DNA of 64,000 nt from Cellulomonas sp. JH27-2 (lineage in GTDB: Bacteria > Actinomycetota > Actinomycetes > Actinomycetales > Cellulomonadaceae): positions 62,001 through 126,000 of the forward strand of contig NZ_JACYFR010000004.1 in NCBI RefSeq assembly GCF_014837175.1, in the 5' to 3' direction. The first letter of the stretch is position 1. Each line of letters starts with the position of its first letter. A program made the translations under genes and the position numbers. A model generated the notes under the pieces. That model was not told where the DNA came from and did not search any database. It worked only from the letters and a program-made list of their open reading frames with translations. Below are positions 52,086-60,783 of the stretch, one piece after another.

Positions 52086-52328
52086 ATGACCATCCGACAT
52101 CGCGTCACCGCGCTGCTGCCACGCAGGAACGACACCCCGATCACCGCGCGTGCGTGGATGGCGTTCGAGAGCCGGGTCCGGGCTCTGCACGGCCAGGACC
52201 GGGGAGACGTGCCCGGCTGGGTGCTGGTCACGCTCATGACGGCGGGCATCGTTGCCGTCCTGGGCGTCCTGGCCAAGGATCAGCTGCAGGACGTGTTCAA
52301 GCAGGCAATGTCGACCGTCAAGCCCTGA
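52086..52328 (+). CDS. Flp-like pilin of the Tad operon
   Basis: Encodes 80 aa; the ATG is preceded by GGAAGGA. The N-terminal 40 residues are basic and polar. One hydrophobic helix, PGWVLVTLMTAGIVAVLGV, and a short amphipathic tail follow. The size and position between tadC and tadE genes are those of the actinobacterial Flp-type pilin. The usual Glu at position 5 of mature pilins is not obvious; cleavage may fall after Gly in QDRGDVPG. Its stop TGA overlaps the presumed CTG start of the next gene. Confidence 0.72.
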   Translation: MTIRHRVTALLPRRNDTPITARAWMAFESRVRALHGQDRGDVPGWVLVTLMTAGIVAVLGVLAKDQLQDVFKQAMSTVKP

Positions 52329-52717
52329 GGCGTCCCGCGGGCGCTCGCGGGGACGGCGGGTCCGCGATCGTCGACTTCGTCCTCGTCGGTGCTTTCGTGA
52401 CGCTGCTCTTCGTCGCGATCGTGCAGCTCACCCTCGTCCTTCACGTGCGGAACACGCTCGTGGACTGCGCCGGGGAGGGGGCCCGCTACGGGGCGCTCGC
52501 GGGCAACGGGACCGGTGACGCCGAGGCGCGGACGCGGGACCTGGTCCGCAGCTCGCTGTCGGCGCGGTTCGCCGACGACGTGTCGGCCCGCCGGGTCGAG
52601 CGCGGCGGTCTCGACGAGGTCGAGGTGGTCGTACGGGCGCCGCTACCTGTGGTCGGCCTGATCGGCGAGGTCGGTGACCTCACCGTCAGCGGGCACGCGC
52701 TCGCGGAGGTCCCGTGA
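52325..52717 (+). CDS. TadE-like minor pilin, probable CTG start
   Basis: The frame to TGA 52715 encodes a clear TadE domain: GDGGSAIVDFVLVGAFVTLL, VQLTLVLHVRNTLVDCAGEGARYG, then a soluble region. In this frame there is no ATG, GTG or TTG between the pilin start and the membrane helix. A CTG at 52325 overlaps the pilin stop as CTGA, mimicking the ATGA/GTGA junctions of the rest of the operon, and gives 130 aa. The only upstream standard start is ATG 52007, which would add 106 non-conserved residues across the pilin gene. Confidence 0.68.
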   Translation: MRRPAGARGDGGSAIVDFVLVGAFVTLLFVAIVQLTLVLHVRNTLVDCAGEGARYGALAGNGTGDAEARTRDLVRSSLSARFADDVSARRVERGGLDEVEVVVRAPLPVVGLIGEVGDLTVSGHALAEVP

Positions 52718-53205
52718 GGTTCGTGGTCGAGTGTGTCGTCGACCGTGTGCACCGCGCGACGCACGGCGCGGACGGCTCCGCGGACGACGGCAACGCGGTC
52801 GTCGAGTTCATCGGCGTCACGCTCGTCCTGCTGGTGCCGCTGGTGTACCTCGTCCTGGTGCTCGGCCGCATCGAGGCGGCGACCTTCGCCGCGGAGAGTG
52901 CCGCCCGGGAGGCGTCACGTGTCTACGTGCGCGCGGACACGGCGGAGCAGGGTGACGGCGCGGCGCTCGCGTCGGTCGAGCTCGCGCTGCGGGACCAGGG
53001 GTTCGACGACGACGCGGCGCAGGCGCTCGACCTCGTCTGCTCGGCTGATCCGTGCCTCACGCCGGGGGCGGCCGTCGAGGCGGACGTCAGCATCCGGGTC
53101 GCGCTGCCGTTCGTCCCGCACTTCCTGCGCCGGGCCGTCCCGCTCGAGATCCCTGTCGAGGCGTCCCGCGTGGCGGCCGTCGACGAATACCGGGCAGCGG
53201 GATGA
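52714..53205 (+). CDS. TadE/TadF-like pilus assembly protein
   Basis: Encodes 163 aa from GTG 52714, which overlaps the previous stop by 4 nt. The TadE-like helix DDGNAVVEFIGVTLVLLVPL carries the conserved Glu, followed by an extracytoplasmic domain with one Cys pair (DLVCSADPCLT). The role is a minor pseudopilin of the Tad system. The following gene overlaps by 4 nt. Confidence 0.82.
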   Translation: MRFVVECVVDRVHRATHGADGSADDGNAVVEFIGVTLVLLVPLVYLVLVLGRIEAATFAAESAAREASRVYVRADTAEQGDGAALASVELALRDQGFDDDAAQALDLVCSADPCLTPGAAVEADVSIRVALPFVPHFLRRAVPLEIPVEASRVAAVDEYRAAG

Positions 53206-53690
53206 CGCGCGGCTGGCGTCGACGGGTGCGCGAGGCCACCGACGCCGACGACGGGCAGATCCTGCTGCTCACGCTCGGGTTCGTCGTCGTCGGCCTGCTG
53301 CTCGTGACCGTCGTCGCGTCCGCCGCCGGCGTGCACCTCGAACGCAAGCGTCTGGTCGCGCTCGCGGACGTCATGGCGCTCGACGCGGCCGATGCGGTGG
53401 CCGACGAGGACTACTTCGCGCCCGGCGCGGGGCAAGGGGACCCCGACACGGAGCCGGCGACGGTCTCGTCGGCGTCCGTGCAGGCTGCTGTCGCCGCGTA
53501 CCTGCAGGCCAACCCGGAGGCGTCCGCCCGCTGGAGCCAGTTCGGCTGGAGCGCGGAGGCGACCGACGGTGGCGTCACGGCGCACGTCGAGGTCGCGGCG
53601 GTCGTGCGTCCGGCTCTCGTGTCGTGGGTGCTCTCGCCGTGGAGCGACGGGATCACGATCACCGCGGAGTCCGACGCCCGGACCGGATGA
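53202..53690 (+). CDS. TadG-like pilus-associated protein
   Basis: Encodes 162 aa; the ATG overlaps the previous stop (ATGA). A short cytoplasmic N-terminus precedes a helix ([20 protein letters not shown]) and the segment [20 protein letters not shown], which is typical of Rv3654c/TadG-like proteins in actinobacterial pilus loci. It is the last gene of the Tad operon; prfB follows after 67 bp with its own -10 element. Confidence 0.75.
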   Translation: MTRGWRRRVREATDADDGQILLLTLGFVVVGLLLVTVVASAAGVHLERKRLVALADVMALDAADAVADEDYFAPGAGQGDPDTEPATVSSASVQAAVAAYLQANPEASARWSQFGWSAEATDGGVTAHVEVAAVVRPALVSWVLSPWSDGITITAESDARTG

Positions 53691-53757
53691 CACCGGACGG
53701 GGCCCCGAACCGGCCTCGGTGGGGTCTGCGCCGCCGGAGCGGGTAGCCTGGTCGGTC

Positions 53758-54873
53758 GTGGCCACCACCGACTTCCCCGCCGAGATCCGCGAGCTTCGCT
53801 CCACCCTGGGCTCCATCCAGGCCGTGAGCGACCCGACGGTGCTCAAGGCGAAGATCGCCGAGCTGTCGGAGCAGGCCTCAGCGCCGAACCTGTGGGACGA
53901 CCCCGAGGCCGCGCAGAAGGTGACGAGCGCGCTGTCCGCCGCCCAGTCCGAGCTGGACCGCGTGAACAAGCTCGGCGGACGCATCGACGACCTGGAGACG
54001 CTCGTCGAGCTCGGCACCGAGATGGACGACGAGGACTCCCTGACGGAGGCCGAGGCCGAGCTGGTCAAGATCCGCAAGGACCTTGGCGAGCTCGAGGTCC
54101 GCACGCTGCTGGCCGGCGAGTACGACCCGCGTGAGGCCGTCGTGACCATCCGCGCCGGCGCGGGTGGGGTTGACGCCGCCGACTTCGCCGAGATGCTCAT
54201 GCGCATGTACCTGCGCTGGGCGGAGCGCCACGGCTACCCGACGACGGTCATGGACACGTCCTACGCGGAGGAGGCGGGGCTGAAGTCCGCCACCTTCGAG
54301 GTGAAGGCGCCGTACGCGTTCGGGCACCTGTCCGTCGAGGCAGGCACGCACCGCCTGGTGCGCATCTCGCCGTTCGACAACCAGGGACGCCGGCAGACGT
54401 CGTTCGCGGCGGTCGAGGTCATCCCGCTCATCGAGCAGACCGACTCGATCGAGATCCCCGAGTCGGAGATCAAGGTCGACGTGTTCCGCTCGTCCGGCCC
54501 CGGCGGCCAGTCGGTCAACACCACCGACTCCGCGGTGCGCATGACGCACATCCCGACCGGCATCGTCGTGTCGATGCAGAACGAGAAGTCGCAGATCCAG
54601 AACCGCGCCGCCGCCCTGCGCGTCCTGCAGTCCCGCCTGCTCCTGGTCCGCAAGGCCGAGGAGGACGCGAAGAAGAAGGAGATGGCCGGCGACATCAAGG
54701 CCAGCTGGGGCGACCAGATGCGTTCCTACGTGCTGCAGCCGTACCAGATGGTCAAGGACCTGCGCACCGAGCACGAGGTCGGCAACCCGGCCGCGGTCTT
54801 CGACGGCGACATCGACGACTTCATCGAAGCGGGCATCCGCTGGCGCAAGGAACAGGAGATGGCCGCGGAGTAG
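53758..54873 (+). CDS. prfB: Peptide chain release factor 2
   Basis: Encodes 371 aa. It recognises UGA and UAA: the SPF anticodon tripeptide is in [18 protein letters not shown], and the catalytic GGQ in [16 protein letters not shown]. The N-terminal coiled coil (about 1-100) is complete. No in-frame UGA frameshift site is seen near codon 26, unlike E. coli prfB. TAGCCT lies 8 nt before GTG 53758. In many Actinobacteria prfB precedes ftsE-ftsX-smpB; here a sugar transporter operon is inserted between them. Confidence 0.96.
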   Translation: MATTDFPAEIRELRSTLGSIQAVSDPTVLKAKIAELSEQASAPNLWDDPEAAQKVTSALSAAQSELDRVNKLGGRIDDLETLVELGTEMDDEDSLTEAEAELVKIRKDLGELEVRTLLAGEYDPREAVVTIRAGAGGVDAADFAEMLMRMYLRWAERHGYPTTVMDTSYAEEAGLKSATFEVKAPYAFGHLSVEAGTHRLVRISPFDNQGRRQTSFAAVEVIPLIEQTDSIEIPESEIKVDVFRSSGPGGQSVNTTDSAVRMTHIPTGIVVSMQNEKSQIQNRAAALRVLQSRLLLVRKAEEDAKKKEMAGDIKASWGDQMRSYVLQPYQMVKDLRTEHEVGNPAAVFDGDIDDFIEAGIRWRKEQEMAAE

Positions 54874-54940
54874 GACCGCCCGGGTCGCCTCGTGACGGAG
54901 TCGTCGCCGTGATGTGACCTGCGCGTGAGTCGTCGTGGGC

Positions 54941-55658
54941 ATGCTTCTGAGGCACGCCGGCCCGCTCGCTGCGGTCGCCGCCGCACCGGACAAGCCTTTC
55001 CGGCGGCTCTTCGTGAGTGCGTGGCTGCTGCTCTTCGTGGGGCTCGGGCTGCTCGGGTCGCGGTGCGCGGCTCGGTGGGGTCTGCGCGTTCGTGCCGTGC
55101 GAGCCACTCGTCGGTTCGGTGGGCTTCGTCGGGGTCGACGGCCAGCTCGAGATCGTCGTCGGCGAAAGAACGGCGCCGGACGTGACCGGGCTCCAGGTCG
55201 TGGGCGGGAACGACCCGGACGCCGAGGACGCACCCGTGCACTGGGAGATCGAACGGGTCCGCCCGACCGTGCTCGACGCCCCGGTCGTCGTCGGTGAGGT
55301 GCCTGCGGGATTCCGGCAGACGATCCCCGCGCACGGCCCGTACACCGGACCCGCGGCCGGCGTCGGCAGTCAGATCAGCGGTGTCGAGGCGGACAACGGG
55401 TGTGCCTTCGGTATCACGCCGTGGCCCGACGCGGCGCCGGCTGCCGGTCAGGTGGAGTCGTCGGGAGTCGTGTCGAGCCGCGAGGACTTCGATCGCGACG
55501 GCGAGGGTTTGACCGCCTGCTACGACGCGGCGCGAGTGGCGACCGCGAAGCCCATCGCCGTGGCGGGGTGCCTTGCCATCCTCGCGTCGTTCGCCCTCGT
55601 CATCGGCATCTCCTCGGCCCGTGCACGTTGGCGGGCCGAGCTGCCGGTGGGCCGGTGA
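54941..55658 (+). pseudogene. Frameshifted two-helix membrane protein
   Basis: The frame from ATG 54941 encodes FRRLFVSAWLLLFVGLGLLG, a good membrane helix, but then turns into Arg/Gly-rich non-coding-like sequence. A second frame, +1 relative to the first and open from 55017 to 55658, becomes protein-like from about 55075 (GGVCAFVPCEPLVGSVGF). It ends with a C-terminal helix, IAVAGCLAILASFALVIG. Joining the two frames near the GGGG run at about 55077-55080 gives one two-helix protein of about 240 aa. Either the gene is broken or the sequence has an indel. I know no family for it. Confidence 0.5.
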
Positions 55659-55681
55659 CCCTCGGGCGCCCCGGCGGAGTT

Positions 55682-55700
55682 TGTTGGCCGCCGCAACAAG
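55682..55700. promoter_or_regulatory. ROK-type operator 1 upstream of the sugar ABC operon
   Basis: TTGTTG (55682-55687), 7 bp and CAACAA (55695-55700) form a perfect inverted repeat. A second copy of TGTTG-N7-CAACA overlaps the promoter at 55805-55821. The ROK regulator gene at the end of this operon is the likely binder. Confidence 0.62.
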
Positions 55701-55779
55701 TGGCCGGCGTCACAACGGTCGCAGCGCGGTCACGACTCGGTCGCAGAGGTCACGATTTGGTTACTGGCGCCGAACTGCC

Positions 55780-55821
55780 TTGTCGCGACGGTGTCGGAGG
55801 CATATGTTGTGGCCCGCAACA
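55780..55821 (+). promoter_or_regulatory. Promoter with overlapping operator 2 of the sugar ABC operon
   Basis: TTGTCG (55780-55785), a 17-bp spacer and TATGTT (55803-55808) form a good promoter about 85 bp before the binding-protein gene. TGTTG (55805-55809), 7 bp and CAACA (55817-55821) overlap the -10 and start site, where a repressor would block initiation. Between the two operators lies a tandem duplication of about 21 bp (55717-55738 and 55739-55758) rich in GGTCRC. Confidence 0.65.
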
Positions 55822-55891
55822 ATAAGTCCGAGCGCGGGGATGCGCCGGCGGGAGACGGGCGCGATGACGCGCTGTCATGAGAGGGAGCACG

Positions 55892-57007
55892 ATGCGACGG
55901 AGCATGATGCTGGGGATGGCGGCCGTCACGGCCACCGGGCTGCTGCTGGCAGGCTGCAGCAGCAGTGACGACAACTCGCCGAGCGACAACGGCAGCAGCG
56001 CGGGCGCGGGCGACAAGCCCAAGGTCGGCGTGATCCTGCCCGACACGAAGTCGTCGGCCCGGTGGGAGACCGCTGACAAGAAGTACCTGCAGGAGGCGTT
56101 CGACGCTGCCGGCGTCGACTCCGACATCCAGAACGCCCAGGGCGACGCGACGCAGTTCCAGACCATCGCGGACCAGATGCTGACCAACGGCGTCAACGTC
56201 CTGATGATCGTCAACCTGGACTCCGGCTCGGGCAAGGCCGTGCTGTCCAAGGCCAAGGCTGCCGGCGTCAAGACGATCGACTACGACCGCCTGACGCTGG
56301 GCGGCGGCGCGGACTTCTACGTGTCCTTCGACAACACCAAGGTCGGTGACCTCCAGGGTCAGGGCCTCCAGAAGTGCCTCACGGACGCCGGCAAGGAGAA
56401 GGCAAACATCGCCCTGCTCGAGGGCTCGCCGACGGACAACAACGCGACGCTCTTCACCGCCGGCGCCAAGGGCGCCCTCAAGGCGAAGGTCGACAGCGGC
56501 GACTACAAGTACGTCGCCGAGCAGGCCGTCGAGAAGTGGGACAACCAGATCGCCGGTACCGACTTCGAGCAGATGTACACGGACACCAACGGCAAGATCG
56601 ACGGCGTCTACGCGGCCAACGACGGCCTGGCCAACGCGGCCATCGCGATCCTGAAGAAGAACAAGGCCAACGGCATCCCCGTGACCGGTCAGGACGCGAC
56701 GGACCAGGGTCTGCAGAACATCCTGGCCGGCGACCAGTGCATGACCGTCTACAAGGCCGTCAAGAAGGAGGCCGAGGCCGCCTCGCAGCTCGCCATCGCG
56801 CTGGCCAAGGGCACCGACACGTCGAGCCTCGCCACCGGCAAGACCCAGGACACCGAGTCCAAGGCTGACGTCCCGTCGGTCCTGCTCGACCCGCAGGCGA
56901 TCTACTTCGACAACGTCAAGGACGTCATCGCCGACGGCTACACCACCAAGGAGAACGTCTGCACCGCCGCGCTTGCCGACAAGTGCGCGAAGGCCGGCAT
57001 CTCCTGA
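55892..57007 (+). CDS. Xylose-type sugar ABC transporter substrate-binding lipoprotein
   Basis: Encodes 371 aa from ATG 55892 with GAGGGAG upstream. It has a lipoprotein signal with lipobox LLAGC (Cys about 25). The periplasmic-binding type 4 fold shows KPKVGVILPDTKSSARWETADK, IDYDRLTLGGGADFYVSFDN (typical of XylF) and DGVYAANDGLANAAI. It would capture xylose or a related monosaccharide and deliver it to the permease. It leads the operon of ATPase, permease and ROK regulator, and has a strong hairpin after its stop. Confidence 0.88.
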   Translation: MRRSMMLGMAAVTATGLLLAGCSSSDDNSPSDNGSSAGAGDKPKVGVILPDTKSSARWETADKKYLQEAFDAAGVDSDIQNAQGDATQFQTIADQMLTNGVNVLMIVNLDSGSGKAVLSKAKAAGVKTIDYDRLTLGGGADFYVSFDNTKVGDLQGQGLQKCLTDAGKEKANIALLEGSPTDNNATLFTAGAKGALKAKVDSGDYKYVAEQAVEKWDNQIAGTDFEQMYTDTNGKIDGVYAANDGLANAAIAILKKNKANGIPVTGQDATDQGLQNILAGDQCMTVYKAVKKEAEAASQLAIALAKGTDTSSLATGKTQDTESKADVPSVLLDPQAIYFDNVKDVIADGYTTKENVCTAALADKCAKAGIS

Positions 57008-57051
57008 CGCCTCGCACCATGGCGACAGCCCCCGGGCAGTCACCCAGGTGA

Positions 57052-57088
57052 ACGCTGGGGCCGGCCGCAGCAAGCGGCCGGCCCCAGC
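57052..57088 (+). terminator. Intercistronic hairpin after the binding-protein gene
   Basis: A perfect 16-bp inverted repeat (57052-57067 with 57073-57088) closes a 5-nt AGCAA loop between the binding-protein and ATPase genes. It is likely to work as a partial terminator or mRNA stabiliser, giving more binding protein than membrane components. Confidence 0.75.
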
Positions 57089-57178
57089 GTGGCGCCCGTG
57101 CACGACCCGCAGCGAGACGCTGCACATACAGCTCAGGCCCGCGGGCACGCGGGACCGATGGACACGCAGAGGTGGACG

Positions 57179-58018
57179 ATGACAGAACCAGCGCAGGCCA
57201 ACCCGCAGGGGCGGCCACCGATCCTCGAGGTCAGAGGTGGGCGGAAGAACTTCGGCGCGGTGCACGCACTGCGTGGCGTCGACCTCGTGGCGCGGGCCGG
57301 TGAGGTCACGGCACTCGTCGGCGACAACGGCGCCGGCAAGTCGACGATGATCAAGTGCATCGCCGGCATCTACGGCTTCGACGCCGGTGACGTGCTGTTC
57401 GAAGGCCAGCCGGTGCACATCTCGGACCCCTCCGAGGCCAACGACATGGGCATCGAGGTCGTCTACCAGGACCTCGCGCTGTGCGACAACCTCGACATCG
57501 TCCACAACATGTTCCTGGGCCGTGAGCTCAAGAAGGGCATCCAGCTGGACGAGGCCGCCATGGAGGCACGTGCCGCGGAGGTGCTCGCGTCCCTGTCGGT
57601 GCGCACCGTGCGCTCGATCCGCCAGCACGTGGCCAGCCTGTCCGGTGGTCAGCGCCAGACGGTCGCCATCGCGCGCGCCGTGCTGTGGAACTCCAAGCTC
57701 GTCATCCTCGACGAGCCGACCGCCGCGCTCGGCGTCGCGCAGACCGAGCAGGTGCTGCAGCTGGTCCGCCGCCTGGCCGACGCGGGCCTCGCCGTCGTGC
57801 TCGTCTCGCACAACATGAACGACGTCTTCGAGGTCGCGGACTCCATCAACGTCCTCTACCTGGGCCAGACGGCCGCGCAGGTGCGCACCAAGGACAGCTC
57901 CCGCTCGGAGGTCATCGAGCTGATCACGAGCGGGTCCATGAGCCCCGTCGGCGCGGGCAGCGGCCCGGCGCTGAGCAAGACCACCACCGACTCCGCGAAC
58001 GGGAGCACCCCGGCATGA
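57179..58018 (+). CDS. Sugar ABC transporter ATP-binding protein, single-cassette
   Basis: Encodes 279 aa from ATG 57179, preceded by AGAGGTGG; ATG 57158 is an alternative. Walker A ALVGDNGAGKSTMIK, Q-loop VYQDLALCDNLD, signature SLSGGQRQTVAIARA, Walker B LVILDEPTAALG and switch His VSHNMNDV. Many sugar ATPases of this class (XylG, RbsA, MglA) are duplicated, about 500 aa; this one has a single domain, like FrcA. It overlaps the permease gene by 4 nt (ATGA). Confidence 0.92.
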   Translation: MTEPAQANPQGRPPILEVRGGRKNFGAVHALRGVDLVARAGEVTALVGDNGAGKSTMIKCIAGIYGFDAGDVLFEGQPVHISDPSEANDMGIEVVYQDLALCDNLDIVHNMFLGRELKKGIQLDEAAMEARAAEVLASLSVRTVRSIRQHVASLSGGQRQTVAIARAVLWNSKLVILDEPTAALGVAQTEQVLQLVRRLADAGLAVVLVSHNMNDVFEVADSINVLYLGQTAAQVRTKDSSRSEVIELITSGSMSPVGAGSGPALSKTTTDSANGSTPA

Positions 58019-59289
58019 GCACGTCCACCCGTCCCGCGGACCCGGCCGCCCCGTCCCTGCTCGCAGGGACCGTCGAGCAGCCGACGTTCGGTGAGTCCGT
58101 CAACAACTGGGTCCGCAAGGTGCGCGGCGGCGACATGGGTTCGCTGCCCGCCATCCTCGCGCTCCTCGTCCTGGTGCTGGGCTTCTTCGCCCTCAAGCCG
58201 GAGAAGTTCCTCTCGGCGCTGAACATCGCCAACCTGTTCCAGCAGGGCGCGGTCGTCACGACCATCGCCATGGGCCTGGTCTTCGTCCTGCTCATCGGCG
58301 AGATCGACCTGTCGGCCGGCTTCACGTCCGGCGCCTGCGGTGCCGTGCTCGCCCTGGCGCTGACGAAGCTGGACTGGCCCTGGTACCTCGCGTTCGGCGC
58401 GGCCCTGGTGACCGGCGTCGTGATCGGCACGCTGCTCGGGTTGTCCGTGGCGCGCATCGGGATCCCGTCGTTCATCATCACGCTGGCGGCGTTCCTGGCG
58501 CTGCAGGGTGTCGTGCTGCTCATGATCGGCACCGGCGGCAACATCTCGATCAACGACAGCGTGATCATCGCGATCCAGAACAAGAACGTCCCGCCGGTGC
58601 TCGGGTGGGTGCTCGGTGTCCTGGCGGTGGCTGCCTACGCCGCCACCAGTCTGTTGAGCTGGCGCGGGCGTCGCTCACGCGGGCTGCTCACCGCCCCGTT
58701 CGGACTGGTCATCCTCAAGATCGTGGTCCTCGCCGTCGTGATCCTCGGGCTGATCGGCGTGCTGAACCAGAACCGGAGCCTGAACTCGAACGTGAGCATC
58801 ACGGGTGTCCCGATCGTGGTGCCGTGCATCGCGGTGCTCGCGCTCGTGCTCGGCTACGTGCTCACCAAGACGGCGTTCGGCCGGCACATCTACGCCGTCG
58901 GCGGCAACGCCGAGGCCACGCGTCGCGCCGGTATCAACGTCAAGGGCGTGCAGACGGCCTGCTTCATGATCTGCTCGACGATGGCGGCGTTCGCCGGTGT
59001 CTTCGCGGCGTCGCGTGCGACGTCCGTCGACCCGAACGCGGGCGGTTCCAACGTGCTGCTCTACGCCGTGGGTGCCGCCGTCATCGGTGGGACGTCCCTG
59101 TTCGGTGGCAAGGGCCGCATCATCGACGCCCTCATCGGTGGCGCCGTGATCGCCGTCATCGACAACGGCATGGGGCTGCTCGGCTACTCGTCCGGCATCA
59201 AGTACGTTGTGACCGGCGCCGTCCTGGCCATCGCCGCCTCGGTCGACGCCATCTCGCGCCGACGGGCGCGGGCCACAGGTCGAGGCTGA
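58015..59289 (+). CDS. Sugar ABC transporter permease (XylH/RbsC family)
   Basis: Encodes 424 aa with about ten membrane helices in the BPD_transp_2 fold. FVLLIGEIDLSAGFTSGACG near residue 95 is the family signature, and GRHIYAVGGNAEATRRAGIN the ATPase-coupling loop. VGAAVIGGTSLFGGKGRI is also typical. ATG 58015 is coupled to the ATPase gene. Together with the XylF-like binding protein it forms a monosaccharide importer. Confidence 0.92.
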   Translation: MSTSTRPADPAAPSLLAGTVEQPTFGESVNNWVRKVRGGDMGSLPAILALLVLVLGFFALKPEKFLSALNIANLFQQGAVVTTIAMGLVFVLLIGEIDLSAGFTSGACGAVLALALTKLDWPWYLAFGAALVTGVVIGTLLGLSVARIGIPSFIITLAAFLALQGVVLLMIGTGGNISINDSVIIAIQNKNVPPVLGWVLGVLAVAAYAATSLLSWRGRRSRGLLTAPFGLVILKIVVLAVVILGLIGVLNQNRSLNSNVSITGVPIVVPCIAVLALVLGYVLTKTAFGRHIYAVGGNAEATRRAGINVKGVQTACFMICSTMAAFAGVFAASRATSVDPNAGGSNVLLYAVGAAVIGGTSLFGGKGRIIDALIGGAVIAVIDNGMGLLGYSSGIKYVVTGAVLAIAASVDAISRRRARATGRG

Positions 59290-59332
59290 CCGCAGGACGG
59301 AAGAACGACCAGCTGGTCGGGGGGAGGGGTAG

Positions 59333-60619
59333 GTGCGGCTCGGTGCGGGTCCGCCGGTGCGTCGGGCCGACGCCTCGGCGCAGGACGACGTACGCCGCGC
59401 CAACCTCTCCGCCGTCCTGAGGCTGCTGCACTTCCACGGTGCGGCGACCCGCTCCGAGCTGGTCGTCTCCACCGGGTTCAACCGCTCCACCGTCGGGTCG
59501 CTCACGTCCGAGCTCGTCAAGCTCGGGCTCGTGCGTGAGCGACCCGGCGTGGTCGGGGGCAAGGGCCGCCCGTCCAACGTGGTCGAGCCGGTCAGCACCG
59601 GCGCCCACGTGCTCGCGTTCGACGTGACGCCGTCGAGCGTGGGCGCCGCCCGGGTGGGTCTGGGCGGCTACATGCTGCAGATGCGCCGACGTCTGCACAC
59701 GACGCACCCGCACGACGTGGCGGACGTCGTCGACACGATCGTGACGCTGGCCACCGAGATGCAGGCGCGAGCCGCAGCGGGGTCCGTCTGCCTGGGGATC
59801 GCCGTGAGCGTGATGGGCAGCGTGCGCCAGCCCGACGGCCTGGTCCGCCGGTCACCCCCGCTCGGGTGGCACGAGGTGCCGCTCGCCGACCTGCTGCGCG
59901 AAGCGACCCAGCACCGATTCCCGGTCGCGGTCGGGAACGACGGCGACCTGGGGGCCGTCGCGGAGTACCTGCGTGGTTCCGCGCGCGGGGTGCAGGACGT
60001 CCTGTACGTGCGCGGCGAGGTCGGCGTCGGTGGTGGCGTCGTCGTGGACGGCGAGCTCCTCAAGGGGGCCGGCGGGTACGCCGGCGAGGTCGGGCACATC
60101 GTCGTCAAGCCCGGCGGCCGCGCCTGCTCCTGCGGCGCCAAGGGGTGCTGGGAGGCCGAGATCGGCGACAACGCGATCGTCCGCGCCGTCGGCCGGGACC
60201 CTCGTGAGTCCGACATCGACGACGTCGTCAGCGACGTCGCCATCGGCAACCGCCGCTCGATCGCGGGCGTTCGCAAGGTGGGCGACTGGGTCGGGCTGGG
60301 TCTCGCGAGCCTGGTGAACCTGTTCAACCCGAACATCGTCGTCCTCGGTGGGTCGTTGGGTGCGCTGTACCCGACGATGGAGCCGACGCTCGCCGCGTCC
60401 TATGCTCGTGCGCTCGGACCGATGCGCGAGCAGGCACGCCTGGTCCGTTCCGAGCTGGGCTCCGACGCGCAGCTCGTCGGTGCGGCGGAGGTCGGTTTCG
60501 CGGACGTGCTCGAGGACCCCGCGGGCACCGTCGCGGCGCGCCGGCGGGAGATGCGGGACATGCCGACGCAGCGTGACGCCGAGCCCGACATCGACGACGT
60601 GCGCACGCCCAGCCGCTGA
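59333..60619 (+). CDS. ROK-family transcriptional regulator
   Basis: Encodes 428 aa from GTG 59333 behind GGGGGAGGGG. The N-terminal winged helix (about 22-80, [20 protein letters not shown] and [16 protein letters not shown]) precedes the sugar-kinase fold. That fold has [23 protein letters not shown], the zinc ligand His in GEVGHIVV and the [10 protein letters not shown] zinc loop. It most likely represses this operon from the two TGTTG-N7-CAACA sites and responds to the imported sugar or its phosphate. Confidence 0.9.
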   Translation: MRLGAGPPVRRADASAQDDVRRANLSAVLRLLHFHGAATRSELVVSTGFNRSTVGSLTSELVKLGLVRERPGVVGGKGRPSNVVEPVSTGAHVLAFDVTPSSVGAARVGLGGYMLQMRRRLHTTHPHDVADVVDTIVTLATEMQARAAAGSVCLGIAVSVMGSVRQPDGLVRRSPPLGWHEVPLADLLREATQHRFPVAVGNDGDLGAVAEYLRGSARGVQDVLYVRGEVGVGGGVVVDGELLKGAGGYAGEVGHIVVKPGGRACSCGAKGCWEAEIGDNAIVRAVGRDPRESDIDDVVSDVAIGNRRSIAGVRKVGDWVGLGLASLVNLFNPNIVVLGGSLGALYPTMEPTLAASYARALGPMREQARLVRSELGSDAQLVGAAEVGFADVLEDPAGTVAARRREMRDMPTQRDAEPDIDDVRTPSR

Positions 60620-60623
60620 TCCT

Positions 60624-60659
60624 GGCGACACATCGGGCAATTCACCCCGCTGTGTCGCC
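60624..60659 (+). terminator. Hairpin after the ROK gene
   Basis: GGCGACACA (60624-60632) and TGTGTCGCC (60651-60659) form a 9-bp stem with an 18-nt loop, 5 nt past the ROK stop. It separates the sugar operon from ftsE. Confidence 0.6.
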
Positions 60660-60783
60660 GAGCGTGCGGACTCACAGGTGGGCGTCGGCGTGTCACCGCG
60701 GGGCGCCCACCGTGCCCGTGCCTACCCTCGACGAGGCCAGAGCACGACCCCCGCCTGTTCCCGAACCTGGCCCCGCGAGCACC

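Noticed and set aside
53758..54873. Programmed frameshift in prfB
   Set aside because: The frame is continuous from GTG 53758, and there is no in-frame UGA with a slippery CUU near codon 26.
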